A stretch of 64,000 nucleotides of DNA from JACPRL01 sp035573715 (lineage in GTDB: Bacteria; Acidobacteriota; Terriglobia; Acidiferrales; 2-02-FULL-67-57): contig DATLZZ010000022.1 in NCBI GenBank assembly GCA_035573715.1, forward strand, positions 1 through 64,000, given 5' to 3'. The translations under genes and the position numbers were made by a program. The notes below the pieces were generated by a model that was given only the letters and a program-made list of their open reading frames with translations, was not told where the DNA came from and searched no databases. Numbering within the stretch: position 1 is the stretch's first letter; the number at the start of each line of letters is the position of its first letter. This document shows positions 32,419 to 41,019 of this stretch, one piece after another.

Positions 32419-33774
32419 TCAGCGGCGGCGATCAATTTTTTTGAGCGCCTCCCACGCCGCGATCAGCCACGGGTCGTAGACCGGCCCGTAGGGCGGCGCG
32501 TAGCCGAGGTCGAGATGTAGAAAATCGCCCAGCGCCATCCGCGCCGTGAGCGCCGTGGCCAGTACGTCAACTCGCCGCGCCGCGCCTTCCTCGCCGGCAA
32601 TCTGCCCGCCCAGCAGGCGTCCGCTCTCGCGGTCCACCACCAGCGTGGCGCGCAACGGCTGGCCGCCCAGGTAGCGCGCCCGCGAGCGCGTCTCAATCGT
32701 CACCGACTCGGCGGTGAAACCGGCTCCGCGCGCCTCCGTTGTGCTCAAGCCAGTCTTCGCCACCTCCAGCTCAAACACTCTTGTCGCCAACGTTCCCACC
32801 ACGCCGGGGAAAGTGGCGCGGCCGCCCGCAGCATTCTCGCCCGCCACGCGGCCCTGTTTGTTCGCTGTGGTGCCGAGCGGCACGTAGGTCGGCCCGCCCG
32901 TCACCAGGTGGCGCAGCTCGCAGCAATCGCCGGCGGCGTAGATGCTCGGCAAGTTCGTCTGCTGCCGGTCGTCGGTGCGAATGCCGCCGGTCGGCCCCAG
33001 CTCCACGCCGGCGCGCGCGGCCATGTCAACACGCGGCCGCACGCCGGTCGCCAGCACGACCACGTCGGCGGGAAACTCCTGCCGCGGCTCGCAAACCACC
33101 AGCAGCGAGCCTTGGAGTCCAGGTTCGATGGACTGAACCACAGTTTTCAGCAGCGCTCGCACCCCGTGCTTGGCCAGCCGTTCGTTGACCCAGAAGGCGA
33201 CGTCGGGCTCCAGGCCGTCGAGCAAACTCTCGGAGCGGTCGAGCAGCGTCACCTCCAACCCGCGGAGCCGCAGCGCCTCGGCCACCTCGACCCCGATGTA
33301 GCCGCCGCCGATGACCACGCCGCGCCGCGGCTGCTTCTCAACAATGAAGTCGCGTAGCGCCGTCGCTCCTGCCAGGTCGTTGCACGTGAACACGCCCGCG
33401 CGCTCCGCGCCGGGAATTTTTTCCGCCGGCTGGGCGCCTGTGGCGATGATCAGCTTGTCGTAGGGAAGCTCGTACGTCTCTTGCCCAGCACGCACCTGAA
33501 CCAGCTTGCGACCTGGCACGATCTCCACTGCTTCATGGCCCGTGCGGACGTCAATCCCGCGCTTGGAGCGGAAGTAGTCGGCCGTGTAGACGATCAAATC
33601 TTCCGGCCGCGACAGAACTCCGGAAACTAGATATGCGAGCCCGCACGTGCCGTAGGAAACGGCATCGCCCTTTTCGAGCACAACGATCTCAAGCTGCGGG
33701 CTGAGCCGCCGCGCGCGGCTGGCCGCGCTCATGCCCGCCGCCACTCCCCCGATGACTACCAGCCGCTCTGCCAC
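32419..33774 (-). CDS. FAD-dependent pyridine nucleotide-disulfide oxidoreductase (CoADR/NADH oxidase-like)
   Basis: A 451-residue flavoprotein. FAD binds at the N-terminal VVIGGVAAGMSAASRARRL. The single redox cysteine Cys44 lies in SYGTCGLAYLVSG, the position used by CoA-disulfide reductases and NADH oxidases (usually SFxNCGLPY). The NAD site VVIGGGYIGVEVAEAL and the second FAD motif YAAGDCCEL follow. It could reduce CoA or bacillithiol disulfides, persulfides or oxygen. The bacillithiol idea comes from the BshB1-type gene at 56938. Confidence 0.85.
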   Translation of the reverse strand: MAERLVVIGGVAAGMSAASRARRLSPQLEIVVLEKGDAVSYGTCGLAYLVSGVLSRPEDLIVYTADYFRSKRGIDVRTGHEAVEIVPGRKLVQVRAGQETYELPYDKLIIATGAQPAEKIPGAERAGVFTCNDLAGATALRDFIVEKQPRRGVVIGGGYIGVEVAEALRLRGLEVTLLDRSESLLDGLEPDVAFWVNERLAKHGVRALLKTVVQSIEPGLQGSLLVVCEPRQEFPADVVVLATGVRPRVDMAARAGVELGPTGGIRTDDRQQTNLPSIYAAGDCCELRHLVTGGPTYVPLGTTANKQGRVAGENAAGGRATFPGVVGTLATRVFELEVAKTGLSTTEARGAGFTAESVTIETRSRARYLGGQPLRATLVVDRESGRLLGGQIAGEEGAARRVDVLATALTARMALGDFLHLDLGYAPPYGPVYDPWLIAAWEALKKIDRRR

Positions 33775-33845
33775 TCGTCCTCGCTTCAGGGTTATGTCGA
33801 TGGGTTGCCCATCTTACGGCATGCAGCGCGGAGTGGAAAGGGCGG

Positions 33846-35102
33846 CTAGTGGATGCGCTTCGACTTCCGGTTCACGTAGTCGAGCAGCAGGTACTGGCCC
33901 AGCGTGCTCGGCGTCGTGAAGTAGGCCTTGCCGCGGGCGATGGCGCACACTTGGTGCACGAAGTGCACCAGGCTGTAGTCGCTGGCCAGCATGAAGGTGT
34001 TGATGATGACGCCCGAGCGCCGGCAGCGCGCCACCTCCTTCAGCGTCTCGCTCACCACCAGCGGGTCGAGCCCGAAGGCGTTCTTGTAGAGGCGCCCGTC
34101 CTCCAGCGTCAGCGCCGAGGGCTTCCCGTCGGTAATGAGAATAATCTGCCGCATGTCTTTGTTCTCGGCGTCGAGCAGGCGCCGCGCCAGCCGTAGTCCT
34201 TCGCGCGTGTTGGTGTAGTAGGGGCCGACCTGCACGCGCGCCAGTTGCCCGAGCGGCATCTCTTCGGCCGAATCGTGGAACAGCACCAGGTGCAGCGAGT
34301 CGCCCGGATACTGCGTGCGAATGAGGTGCGCCAGCGCCAGAGCCACTTTCTTCGCCGGGGTGAAGCGGTCTTCGCCGTAGAGAATCATGCTGTGGCTGCA
34401 ATCGAGCAGCAGCACCGTCGCGCAGGAGCTGTGGTACTCGGACTGATGCACCTGCAAATCAGGATAATCGAGGTCGAGCGGAAAACTCAGCGCCGCGCGG
34501 CCCTCGGCGAGCCGCCGCTTGATGCTCTGGCCAAGCGTGGCCGTGATGTCGAGGTTCAAGTGGTCGCCGAACTCGTAGATCTTGGATGCGCCCACCACTT
34601 CGACGCCCGTGGCCAGCTCCTTGGTGTCGTGCCGGCCGAAGCTGGATTTGCCCAGCGCCCCCAGCAGCTCCTTGAGCTGCTTGTAGCCGAGGAAATCGAG
34701 CGCCTTGTCGGTCAACTCGAACCGCACCTGCTTCGGGTCGAACTCCTCCACCTGACCTTGCGGCGCGGGCGACGGCGGCTGGTTCACTCGGATGTGGCCT
34801 TCCTCCATCATCCGCTCCATCAGGTTTTGCAAGAACTGGTTCAGCAACTCGTCGGCCTGCTCGGGATTTTCCTGCATCGCCTGCTGCAGCTCCGCCGGCA
34901 GCATATCGTTCGCTTCCAGCGCCTCGAGGATGGCCTGGCGAAGTTGCTCGAGGGTGCGCTCGGTGTCGAGCTCGTGGATGCTCAGAAACTGCGCCTCGAA
35001 GCCGCTTTGCAGAAGGTAGTCCGCGAGTTGTGAGAGCAGCTCGTCGAGGTCTATGCCATCGGCGTCGGTCGGCGAGTAACGCGAGTAACGGGTGAAGCGC
35101 AT
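33846..35102 (-). CDS. VWA-domain protein, partner of AAA+ ATPase
   Basis: A 418-residue protein. The N-terminal 200 residues are helical and acidic, and a von Willebrand factor A domain covers about 225-410. The metal-ion-dependent adhesion site is DCSHS at 234-238. It lies three bases after the AAA+ ATPase gene on the same strand. MoxR/magnesium-chelatase-type ATPases commonly work with VWA proteins in metal insertion or complex remodelling. The client of this pair is unknown. There is no signal peptide, so both act in the cytosol. Confidence 0.85.
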   Translation of the reverse strand: MRFTRYSRYSPTDADGIDLDELLSQLADYLLQSGFEAQFLSIHELDTERTLEQLRQAILEALEANDMLPAELQQAMQENPEQADELLNQFLQNLMERMMEEGHIRVNQPPSPAPQGQVEEFDPKQVRFELTDKALDFLGYKQLKELLGALGKSSFGRHDTKELATGVEVVGASKIYEFGDHLNLDITATLGQSIKRRLAEGRAALSFPLDLDYPDLQVHQSEYHSSCATVLLLDCSHSMILYGEDRFTPAKKVALALAHLIRTQYPGDSLHLVLFHDSAEEMPLGQLARVQVGPYYTNTREGLRLARRLLDAENKDMRQIILITDGKPSALTLEDGRLYKNAFGLDPLVVSETLKEVARCRRSGVIINTFMLASDYSLVHFVHQVCAIARGKAYFTTPSTLGQYLLLDYVNRKSKRIH

Positions 35103-35105
35103 GGC

Positions 35106-36581
35106 CTACTGATAGGAGCGGCGCGGGCGCCCGCCTTCCATGCGCGGGGAGGGCTCCGGCCGCACCGGCTCTTCGGCGTAGAAGCCACGCTCTTCGCTGC
35201 GGCTGATCTTTCGGTGCGCGTGCAGGCCTTCAAGGATGAACTCGCACGCCGCCACTGCCAGTGCGGGGTCGCTCGACGCTGTTACGCCCAGCGTCCCCGC
35301 CGCCTCCACCAGCCCTTGAATCTTGCGGAATTGCTTGAGCAGCTCGGCGCTCGAAGCGTCGTCGCGCAGCTTCAGCGCGCCCCCTAGCTCGAACCACTGC
35401 ACCACCTGTTGCAGGTTGGAGTCGCGGAAGTACTGGTCGAAGACCTGCCCAATGGCGTCACGGACGAGTTCGCGCGCCACCTGCTCGGCGCCGCGCACTT
35501 CGCCTTCGTATTCCAGTTCAAACTTGCCGGTCAGCGAGGTCATCGCCGCGTAGACGTCGCCCACTCGCGGCACCGCTTTTGGCTCGCGCGCCAGCCGCGT
35601 GCGCCGTTCGGCGTTGCTGGCCACATTTTCCATCGCCGTGATGGGCATGCGCTGGCTCACGCCGGAGCGCTTGTCGATTTTCTTGTTCTGTCGCGCCTGA
35701 AACGCGATTTCCTCCACGATTTCGGCCACAAACTTGGGCACCTCCAGCGCCCCCGCGCCGTCGCGGCGCAGCCAGGCCTCCTGCTGCGTGATGCGCAGCC
35801 CCTCCTCGCGCGTGGCCGGGTAGTGGGTGCGCACTTCCGAGCCGATGCGGTCCTTGAGCGGGGTGATGATCTTGCCGCGCGCGGTGTAGTCCTCCGGGTT
35901 GGCCGTGAACACCAGGCAGACGTCCAGCGGCAGCCGCACCGGATAGCCCTTAATCTGAATGTCGCCCTCCTGCATAATGTTGAAGAGGCCGACTTGAATC
36001 TTGGCCGCCAGGTCAGGCAGCTCATTGATAGCGAAGATGCCGCGGTTGGAGCGAGGCAGCAGCCCGTAGTGAATCGTCAGCTCATCGGAGAGCGCCAGCC
36101 CGCCGCGGGCCGCCTTGATGGGGTCGATGTCGCCGATCATGTCGGCGATGGTGACGTCGGGCGTGGCCAGCTTCTCGACGTACCGACGGTCGCGCGGCAG
36201 CCAGGCGATGGGCGTCTGGTAGTCGCGCTCCGCCACCAGTTGCCGGCAGGCCGGACAGATAGGGTGGAGCGGGTTGTCGTTGATGGGACAGCCGGCGATG
36301 ACGGGAATCTCCTCGTCGAGGAAGTTCACCAGCGCGCGCAGGATGCGGCTCTTGGCTTGCCCGCGCAGACCCAGCAGGATGAAGTTGTGCCGCGAAAGAA
36401 TGGCGTTGACGATTTGCGGTGCCACGCTGTCGTCATAGCCCACGATGCCGGGGAAGAGCTCCTCGCCACGGTCGAGCTTGGCCAGCACGTTCGCCCGCAT
36501 CTCCTGCTTCACGCTGCGCCGCGCGTACACTTCAGCCAAGCGGCTGCCGCGCAGTTCACCCAAGTTCTGCGGTTTGTTCAT
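35106..36581 (-). CDS. AAA+ ATPase, magnesium-chelatase ChlI / MoxR-like
   Basis: A 491-residue ATPase. Walker A is GLRGQAKS (71-78). An insertion with Cys98, Cys109 and Cys112 follows and may bind zinc. The Walker B region reads GIFAINELPDL, with Asn186 where Asp is usual and Glu187 kept. Then come VFTANPEDYTARGKIITPLKDR fragments (sensor 1 and the following loop) typical of the ChlI clade. The C-terminal part is helical. It forms an operon with the VWA gene. I recall the FAINELPDL motif as a feature of this subfamily, so the Asn may be normal for it. Confidence 0.85.
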   Translation of the reverse strand: MNKPQNLGELRGSRLAEVYARRSVKQEMRANVLAKLDRGEELFPGIVGYDDSVAPQIVNAILSRHNFILLGLRGQAKSRILRALVNFLDEEIPVIAGCPINDNPLHPICPACRQLVAERDYQTPIAWLPRDRRYVEKLATPDVTIADMIGDIDPIKAARGGLALSDELTIHYGLLPRSNRGIFAINELPDLAAKIQVGLFNIMQEGDIQIKGYPVRLPLDVCLVFTANPEDYTARGKIITPLKDRIGSEVRTHYPATREEGLRITQQEAWLRRDGAGALEVPKFVAEIVEEIAFQARQNKKIDKRSGVSQRMPITAMENVASNAERRTRLAREPKAVPRVGDVYAAMTSLTGKFELEYEGEVRGAEQVARELVRDAIGQVFDQYFRDSNLQQVVQWFELGGALKLRDDASSAELLKQFRKIQGLVEAAGTLGVTASSDPALAVAACEFILEGLHAHRKISRSEERGFYAEEPVRPEPSPRMEGGRPRRSYQ

Positions 36582-36625
36582 CCAGCTCTCGCTCCGGCGG
36601 GATACCTTGAACCTGCCACCCGCCC

Positions 36626-36634
36626 ATTATAGCA
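36626..36634 (-). promoter_or_regulatory. Extended -10 promoter of the AAA+/VWA operon
   Basis: On the minus strand TGCTATAAT is a full extended -10, about 45 bases before the ATG at 36581. The same nine bases followed by GG(C/G) occur in front of the E1 alpha gene at 61464. Confidence 0.6.
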
Positions 36635-36679
36635 ACCCCTTGCTTGTTTGGATGCTACACCCGCCCGCCGCGACGGGCG

Positions 36680-36708
36680 TTGACTTGCCGCGCCGCTGCC
36701 GGTAGAAC
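36680..36708 (+). promoter_or_regulatory. Promoter of the SDR gene at 36744
   Basis: TTGACT (36680-36685), 17-base spacer, TAGAAC (36703-36708), about 29 bases before the expected transcript reaches the ATG. It is divergent from the AAA+ promoter. Confidence 0.6.
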
Positions 36709-36743
36709 AGGCGGGCATTCATCTCAACAGGGAAGGGACTGGA

Positions 36744-37544
36744 ATGAAGCTGGAAAACAAAGTCGCCATTATCACCGGCGCCTCGGAAGGCATTGGCAAG
36801 GCCATCGCCGAGCGGTTTGCCCGCGAAGGCGCTCGCGTAGTGTTAGCGGCGCGCTCGGAAGAGAAGCTGCGCGCCCTGGCCGCCAAGCTGGGCGAGCAGC
36901 GTGCGCTCGTCGAGCCCACCAACGTAGCCGACCCTGCGCAGCTCGAGCGCCTGGTGGGACAGACGGTCGAGACGTTCGGCGGCATCGACATCCTGGTCAA
37001 CAACGCCGGCTTCGGCCTCTATGCGCCCGTGCACGAAATGGACTGGGAACACTTCCGCGAAATGTGGGAAGTGAACTTTTTCTCTGTCATCCGATTGACG
37101 CGCTTGGCCCTGCCGCATCTGCGCCAGCGCCGCGGCGCCGTCCTCAACATTTCTTCCGTCGCCGGAAAGATCCCGCTGCCCTTCATGGGCGCCTATTGCG
37201 CCAGCAAGTTTGCGCTGAACACGGTTTCCTCGGCGATGCGGATGGAGTTGAAGCAGGCGGGCGTTCGCGTGGTGGTGGTGCTGCCGGGCCGCGTGGCCAC
37301 GAGGTTCCACCTGGACGCCTATCGCGATGGGAAAGACCTGCCGGGAGTTTTTCAACGGCGGGCCAGCGAAGGCGTGTCGGCTGCGAAAGTGGCTGATGTC
37401 GCGCTGCGCGCCCTTCTGCGCGGCAGCCGGGAAGTGGTCGTCCCCGTCCGTTTGCGCATCGCCATGGGCCTGCGTGCCCTGATGCCCGGAGTGGCTGAGT
37501 TGGTCTTGAGCCGGATGGTGAAGACTGAAACCGCCGACTGGTAG
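36744..37544 (+). CDS. Short-chain dehydrogenase/reductase
   Basis: A 266-residue SDR. The cofactor motif TGASEGIGKAIA is at about 9-20, NNAGFG follows strand 4, and the catalytic pair is in GAYCASKFALNTV. The C-terminal 60 residues are longer and more basic than in FabG and include an amphipathic segment (VRLRIAMGLRALMPGVAELVL is near it), like SDRs that associate with membranes or act on lipid substrates. The start has AAGGGA upstream. The substrate is unknown. Confidence 0.88.
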   Translation: MKLENKVAIITGASEGIGKAIAERFAREGARVVLAARSEEKLRALAAKLGEQRALVEPTNVADPAQLERLVGQTVETFGGIDILVNNAGFGLYAPVHEMDWEHFREMWEVNFFSVIRLTRLALPHLRQRRGAVLNISSVAGKIPLPFMGAYCASKFALNTVSSAMRMELKQAGVRVVVVLPGRVATRFHLDAYRDGKDLPGVFQRRASEGVSAAKVADVALRALLRGSREVVVPVRLRIAMGLRALMPGVAELVLSRMVKTETADW

Positions 37545-37547
37545 AGG

Positions 37548-37865
37548 TCAGGCAGAGAGATCGTGGAGGGCTTCTTCCATTTCCATCTTGCTGTGCGCCT
37601 CGCCATTCCGCCCGGCCACCTCAATGCCGCGTTGGAACATCTCCTTGGCTTCTTCGGTGCGTCCCAGGCGCGACAGTAGCAGCCCCGCCTGATGGTAGGC
37701 GGCGCTGTAATTGGGATTGAACCCGATGAGCTTCCGGAACGTCGCCAGCGCGTCCTCGCTCCGCCGGGCGTTGACATACTCCATCGCCAGCCCGTAGTGC
37801 GCGAAGGCGTCGGTGGGCCGCTCGCGGACGAATTCTTCCAGCATTTCCAGGCGCGACTTCGCCAT
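37548..37865 (-). CDS. Small TPR-repeat protein
   Basis: A 105-residue protein made of about two and a half tetratricopeptide repeats: AHYGLAMEYVNARRSEDALATFRKL (in parts), SAAYHQAGLLLSRLGRTEEA, then a partial repeat. It is a scaffold for protein contacts with no catalytic motif. It converges with the SDR gene three bases away and is divergent from the exported protein at 37943. Confidence 0.8.
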   Translation of the reverse strand: MAKSRLEMLEEFVRERPTDAFAHYGLAMEYVNARRSEDALATFRKLIGFNPNYSAAYHQAGLLLSRLGRTEEAKEMFQRGIEVAGRNGEAHSKMEMEEALHDLSA

Positions 37866-37888
37866 CCCGCTTCCTTTCCTCGAACAGA

Positions 37889-37917
37889 TTGCGAGAGCTT
37901 CCGGCAGCCACTATAGT
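37889..37917 (+). promoter_or_regulatory. Promoter of the exported protein at 37943
   Basis: TTGCGA (37889-37894), 17-base spacer, TATAGT (37912-37917). The -10 region CTATAGTATAG is nearly palindromic and might also serve the divergent TPR gene. Confidence 0.6.
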
Positions 37918-37942
37918 ATAGCCCGTTCAGGTGGAGGTCACG

Positions 37943-38743
37943 ATGAGGAGAGCTCTGACGGTTCTGGCCTTGATATTGATGGCGAGCGCGCTGGCCTGGG
38001 CGCAGGGCGCCGCTCAACTACAGGCGGTGCTGGTTGTCGAAAGCATGATGGACGCCATGGGCGGCCCGGCCGCCTGGGAGAAGGCGCGCTACCTGCGCTT
38101 CGACTGGGTGGTCGAGCGCGACGCCAAGGAAGTCGCGCACGTCAAGCACCTCTGGGACCGCTACGACGGTCGCTACCGCGTCGAGTGGGAAACCCGCGAT
38201 CACAAAAAGGTCGTCGCCCTCTTCAACGTCAACAGCCGGGTAGGCAAGGTTCACGTTGACGGCCACGCCGCCGAAGGAGAGGAGTTGCCCAAGTACCTGG
38301 AACAGGCCTACGGGCGCTTCATCAACGACAGCTACTGGCTGTTGATGCCGTGGAAACTGAAAGACCCGGGCGTGAAACTCGAGTACGTCAAGCAGACCGA
38401 GATGGAAGGAAAGAAGTATGACGTGTTGCACGTGAGCTTCGAGCAGGTGGGGCTTACGCCCGGCGACCACTACTGGGCTTTCATCAACCGCGAGACGCAC
38501 CTGATGGACCGCTGGGCCTACTTTCTCGAGAGCTATGTTAAGGACAAGGGTGAACCGGCCCTCGACAAAGCCACGCCCTGGGATTGGCGCGACTGGCGCG
38601 ACGTCGGCGGCCTCAAGCTGGCCTGCGAGAAGGTGCGCGTGGGCGAGAACGCCCGCATCCACTTTCCGGTGCTGAAAGTGTTGACGGATGTTGACGTCAG
38701 CGTGTTTGAGTCCTTCGAGGCACACTTGCCGGGCGGAGAGTAG
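37943..38743 (+). CDS. Exported protein of unknown function (outer-membrane lipoprotein-sorting-like size)
   Basis: A 266-residue exported protein. The signal peptide ends near AWA-QG (about 19-20). I chose the ATG at 37943 because GGAGG precedes it; the upstream GTG lies inside that site. The mature part begins with an alpha helix (MMDAMGGPAAWEKARYLRFDW) followed by beta-rich segments such as RVEWETRDHKKVVALFNVN. This pattern resembles DUF6503-type or LolA/B-like beta-sheet lipid-binding exported proteins, but I am not certain. It is followed closely by a thioesterase gene. Confidence 0.65.
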   Translation: MRRALTVLALILMASALAWAQGAAQLQAVLVVESMMDAMGGPAAWEKARYLRFDWVVERDAKEVAHVKHLWDRYDGRYRVEWETRDHKKVVALFNVNSRVGKVHVDGHAAEGEELPKYLEQAYGRFINDSYWLLMPWKLKDPGVKLEYVKQTEMEGKKYDVLHVSFEQVGLTPGDHYWAFINRETHLMDRWAYFLESYVKDKGEPALDKATPWDWRDWRDVGGLKLACEKVRVGENARIHFPVLKVLTDVDVSVFESFEAHLPGGE

Positions 38744-38745
38744 TG

Positions 38746-39273
38746 ATGGCGAGAAACCGAAAGAGGGCAGGGAAGAAGCGTAGCAAGCGCGAACTCCCGG
38801 GTAAACCCGTCAGCGCCTCGCAGTCCGAAATGGTCGAAGTTGTTCTCCCTCACCACTCCAACCCGCTGGGCAACATCCTCGGCGGGCGGGTGATGCACCT
38901 GATTGACATCGCCGCCGCGCTGGCGGCGCACCGCCATAGCAACAGCCTTGCCGCCACCGTGGCCGTCGACCACCTCGAGTTCCGGGAGCCCATCAAGGTC
39001 GGCGAGCTCATCGTGCTTAAGTCTTCTGTCAACCGCGCCTTCCGCACTTCGATGGAAGTGGGCGTGAAGGTGTTCGCCGAGAACATTCTCACCGGCAAAC
39101 GCCGCCATACCAGCTCGGCCTATGTGACCTTTGTCGCTATTGATGAAAAGGCCAACCCCCGCCCAGTGCCGCCGGTGATTCCCGAAACGCCCGAAGAGGT
39201 GCGCCGGTATAACGAAGCCGGCCTGCGCCGCCAGGCGCGGCTGGCCCGCCGCTTCAAGCATACTGTCAGCTGA
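38746..39273 (+). CDS. Acyl-CoA thioesterase, hotdog fold (YciA/BFIT-like)
   Basis: A 175-residue hotdog-fold enzyme. A basic tail of about 25 residues precedes the domain. The active-site region NPLGNILGGRVMHLIDIAAALAAHR (in parts) contains the Asn and Asp expected for this group, and VAVDHLEFREPIKVGELI is the second conserved segment. It hydrolyses acyl-CoA. The C-terminal 30 residues are charged. The ATG at 38746 follows the upstream stop by two bases, so translation is coupled to the exported protein. Confidence 0.85.
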   Translation: MARNRKRAGKKRSKRELPGKPVSASQSEMVEVVLPHHSNPLGNILGGRVMHLIDIAAALAAHRHSNSLAATVAVDHLEFREPIKVGELIVLKSSVNRAFRTSMEVGVKVFAENILTGKRRHTSSAYVTFVAIDEKANPRPVPPVIPETPEEVRRYNEAGLRRQARLARRFKHTVS

Positions 39274-39307
39274 GGTGCGACCCGTGGTCGCTATCGGCCA
39301 CCCGTGC

Positions 39308-39313
39308 TACAAT
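39308..39313 (+). promoter_or_regulatory. -10 element of the tRNA-Val/tRNA-Asp unit
   Basis: TACAAT lies ten bases before the 5' end of tRNA-Val. The -35 position is weak (TGGTCG). Both tRNAs are probably transcribed from here. Confidence 0.5.
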
Positions 39314-39323
39314 TTTTGAGAAC

Positions 39324-39398
39324 GGGCGGTTAGCTCAGTGGTAGAGCATCCCGCTTACACCGGGAAGGTCGTCCGTTCGAACCGGACACCGCCCACCA
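39324..39398 (+). tRNA. tRNA-Val (UAC)
   Basis: 75 bases from GGGCGGT to ACCGCCC plus ACCA. The D arm is GCTC/GAGC, the anticodon stem TCCCG/CGGGA surrounds CTTACAC (anticodon TAC), and the T arm contains GTTCGAA. CCA is encoded. Confidence 0.97.
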
Positions 39399-39422
39399 TG
39401 TTGCTGGTTGTCCGACACCCGC

Positions 39423-39499
39423 GGGGACGTAGTTCAGTTGGTTAGAACGCTGCCCTGTCACGGCAGAGGTCGCGGGTTCGAGTCCCGTCGTCCCCGCCA
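39423..39499 (+). tRNA. tRNA-Asp (GUC)
   Basis: 77 bases from GGGGACG to CGTCCCC plus GCCA. The anticodon stem CTGCC/GGCAG surrounds CTGTCAC (anticodon GTC), and the T arm is GCGGG-TTCGAGT-CCCGT. It lies 24 bases after tRNA-Val. Confidence 0.97.
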
Positions 39500-39598
39500 T
39501 CTATTTCTGCAAAGGGCTTGCTGATCACAGGCGCTTGCGGTATGCTCCGCTGCGGTTGGCAGTTTCCCCCCTTATCTCTCAGAGAGGAGCTTCCCTGA

Positions 39599-40405
39599 AT
39601 GAAACGAAGAATGCTTGGTCTGTCCCTGCTTGCTCTGCTGGCCCTCGGTCTGGCTTTGCCGGCCATGGCGCAGGACTCGCGGGTGTACGTGCGAGTGGAA
39701 TTGTGGGACGTGAAGCGGGAGAGTTGGCCCGCATTTGTGAAGGACTACGAGAAGTACGACCTGCCGGTGTACCAGAAGCTCTTGGCCGACGGCGTAATCA
39801 ACGAGTACGGGATCGATTCCGCCACGCTGCACAATCCCCAGGGCTACACCCATTCCACCTGGCACGCCGCCACCAGCATGGCGGCGTTTGAGAAGGTGCA
39901 AGAGGCCTTCGATGCCGCCGAGAAGGTGCGGGGCGAGGCGGAGCAGGCCAAGCTTACGGCCGCCTTTTCCGGGATGATCGTCAAGCACCGCGACTACATG
40001 CTGTTGATTGAGGCGCAGAAGGCCAAGGCCGGCAAGCTCGACAAAGCCTACTTCTACGAGACCTCGGTGGCGGTCAAGCCCGGCCAGGGCGAGGCCTACG
40101 TCAGCTACTGGAACCAGCACACCAAGCCCATTTACGAGAAGCTGATGGCCGACGGCGTCGTCCTCGCTTACGGCCGCGGCCGCGAGGAAATCACCACCGA
40201 CGGCGAAGACCGCCGGGGAAGCTGGTACGTGGTAGCCGACCTCGCCGGGCACGACAAGGTACAGGCTGCATTCCGCGAGTCGTGGGACAAGATGACCGAG
40301 GAGCAGCGCCGTGCGCGCTGGGCCTCCATCCGGGAAGTCACCGAGATGAACTCCTTTCGGGAGAACATGACTCGGCTCATCCACTGGCAGATCACGGCCC
40401 AGTAG
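39599..40405 (+). CDS. Exported protein with tandem ferredoxin-like repeats, unknown function
   Basis: A 268-residue protein with a signal peptide (cleavage near AMA-QD at 25). The mature part looks like two copies of one alpha/beta domain: PVYQKLLADGVINEYG at about 56-71 aligns with PIYEKLMADGVVLAYG in the second half. Each copy would be a dimeric-barrel-type ferredoxin fold, as in NIPSNAP or ABM proteins. AGGAG lies nine bases before the ATG. The convergent neighbour at 40478 carries one further related copy. No catalytic residues are evident. Confidence 0.7.
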   Translation: MKRRMLGLSLLALLALGLALPAMAQDSRVYVRVELWDVKRESWPAFVKDYEKYDLPVYQKLLADGVINEYGIDSATLHNPQGYTHSTWHAATSMAAFEKVQEAFDAAEKVRGEAEQAKLTAAFSGMIVKHRDYMLLIEAQKAKAGKLDKAYFYETSVAVKPGQGEAYVSYWNQHTKPIYEKLMADGVVLAYGRGREEITTDGEDRRGSWYVVADLAGHDKVQAAFRESWDKMTEEQRRARWASIREVTEMNSFRENMTRLIHWQITAQ

Positions 40406-40425
40406 TTCAGTTGCTCTGAAAACAC

Positions 40426-40462
40426 TTCGGCCCGGGGATTTTCCCCGGGCCGAATGTTTTTT
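40426..40462. terminator. Bidirectional terminator between convergent genes
   Basis: A perfect 13-bp stem (TTCGGCCCGGGGA at 40426-40438 with TCCCCGGGCCGAA at 40442-40454) and a three-base loop are followed by TGTTTTTT on the plus strand. On the minus side the flanking sequence supplies only a short T run. It serves the genes ending at 40405 and 40478. Confidence 0.92.
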
Positions 40463-40477
40463 CTTGCGAGCCAGCGG

Positions 40478-40936
40478 CTACTTCTTGGGCGAGAGGATGA
40501 TCTCCCGTGCCAGCCGCGTGCCCATGACTTCGCGAATCTCCAGTCGGTCCTTGTAGCCCTGCATCTGCACCTCGTCGTTGCCGATGGTGCGCTGGATGAC
40601 GGCGTCTGCCTTGCCCTGATTGGCTTCCATCGTGGCCAGGTCTTTGAACTCGGTCATCAGCATCAGGTTCCAGTCGCCGGGGGTGTGGCCTTCGGTGGCG
40701 ATGACCTTGTAAGAAAGAATCAGTCCTTCGGCCTTCAGGGCTTCCTGCTCTCGTTTCCAGTCGCCGGTGAGGTAGGTCAGATAAGCGGTGTTCATGCCCG
40801 GCTTGATGCGGATGAACGCAATTTCCCACACCGAGCCGTCGTGCCAGGGACGGCTCGTCATCTGCGCATACACCGAAACGCTGAGAAGCAGGAGAGTAGC
40901 CACAAGCAACCCCATCAACACACGTTGCCTTTGCAT
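40478..40936 (-). CDS. Exported single-domain relative of the neighbouring repeat protein
   Basis: A 152-residue exported protein (signal peptide cleaved near VYA-QM at 24). The body IAFIRIKPGMNTAYLTYLTG, then ALKAEGLILSYKV and WNLMLMTEFKDLATME, follows the same helix-strand plan as each half of the protein at 39599. It is probably a single ferredoxin-like unit. Function is unknown. The two genes converge on one shared terminator. Confidence 0.7.
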   Translation of the reverse strand: MQRQRVLMGLLVATLLLLSVSVYAQMTSRPWHDGSVWEIAFIRIKPGMNTAYLTYLTGDWKREQEALKAEGLILSYKVIATEGHTPGDWNLMLMTEFKDLATMEANQGKADAVIQRTIGNDEVQMQGYKDRLEIREVMGTRLAREIILSPKK

Positions 40937-41019
40937 CGAATCGTACCTCTCGTTTTTGGATTTATTGGAAGCTCGCGGAGTCTAGCGGCAGTTCACTGGG
41001 GCGTCAAGAGGCGCCTGCC

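Noticed and set aside
31612..33774. A selenoprotein gene near selC
   Set aside because: The thioredoxin-fold protein and flavoprotein nearby have cysteine at the active site. I saw no in-frame UGA with a downstream hairpin.
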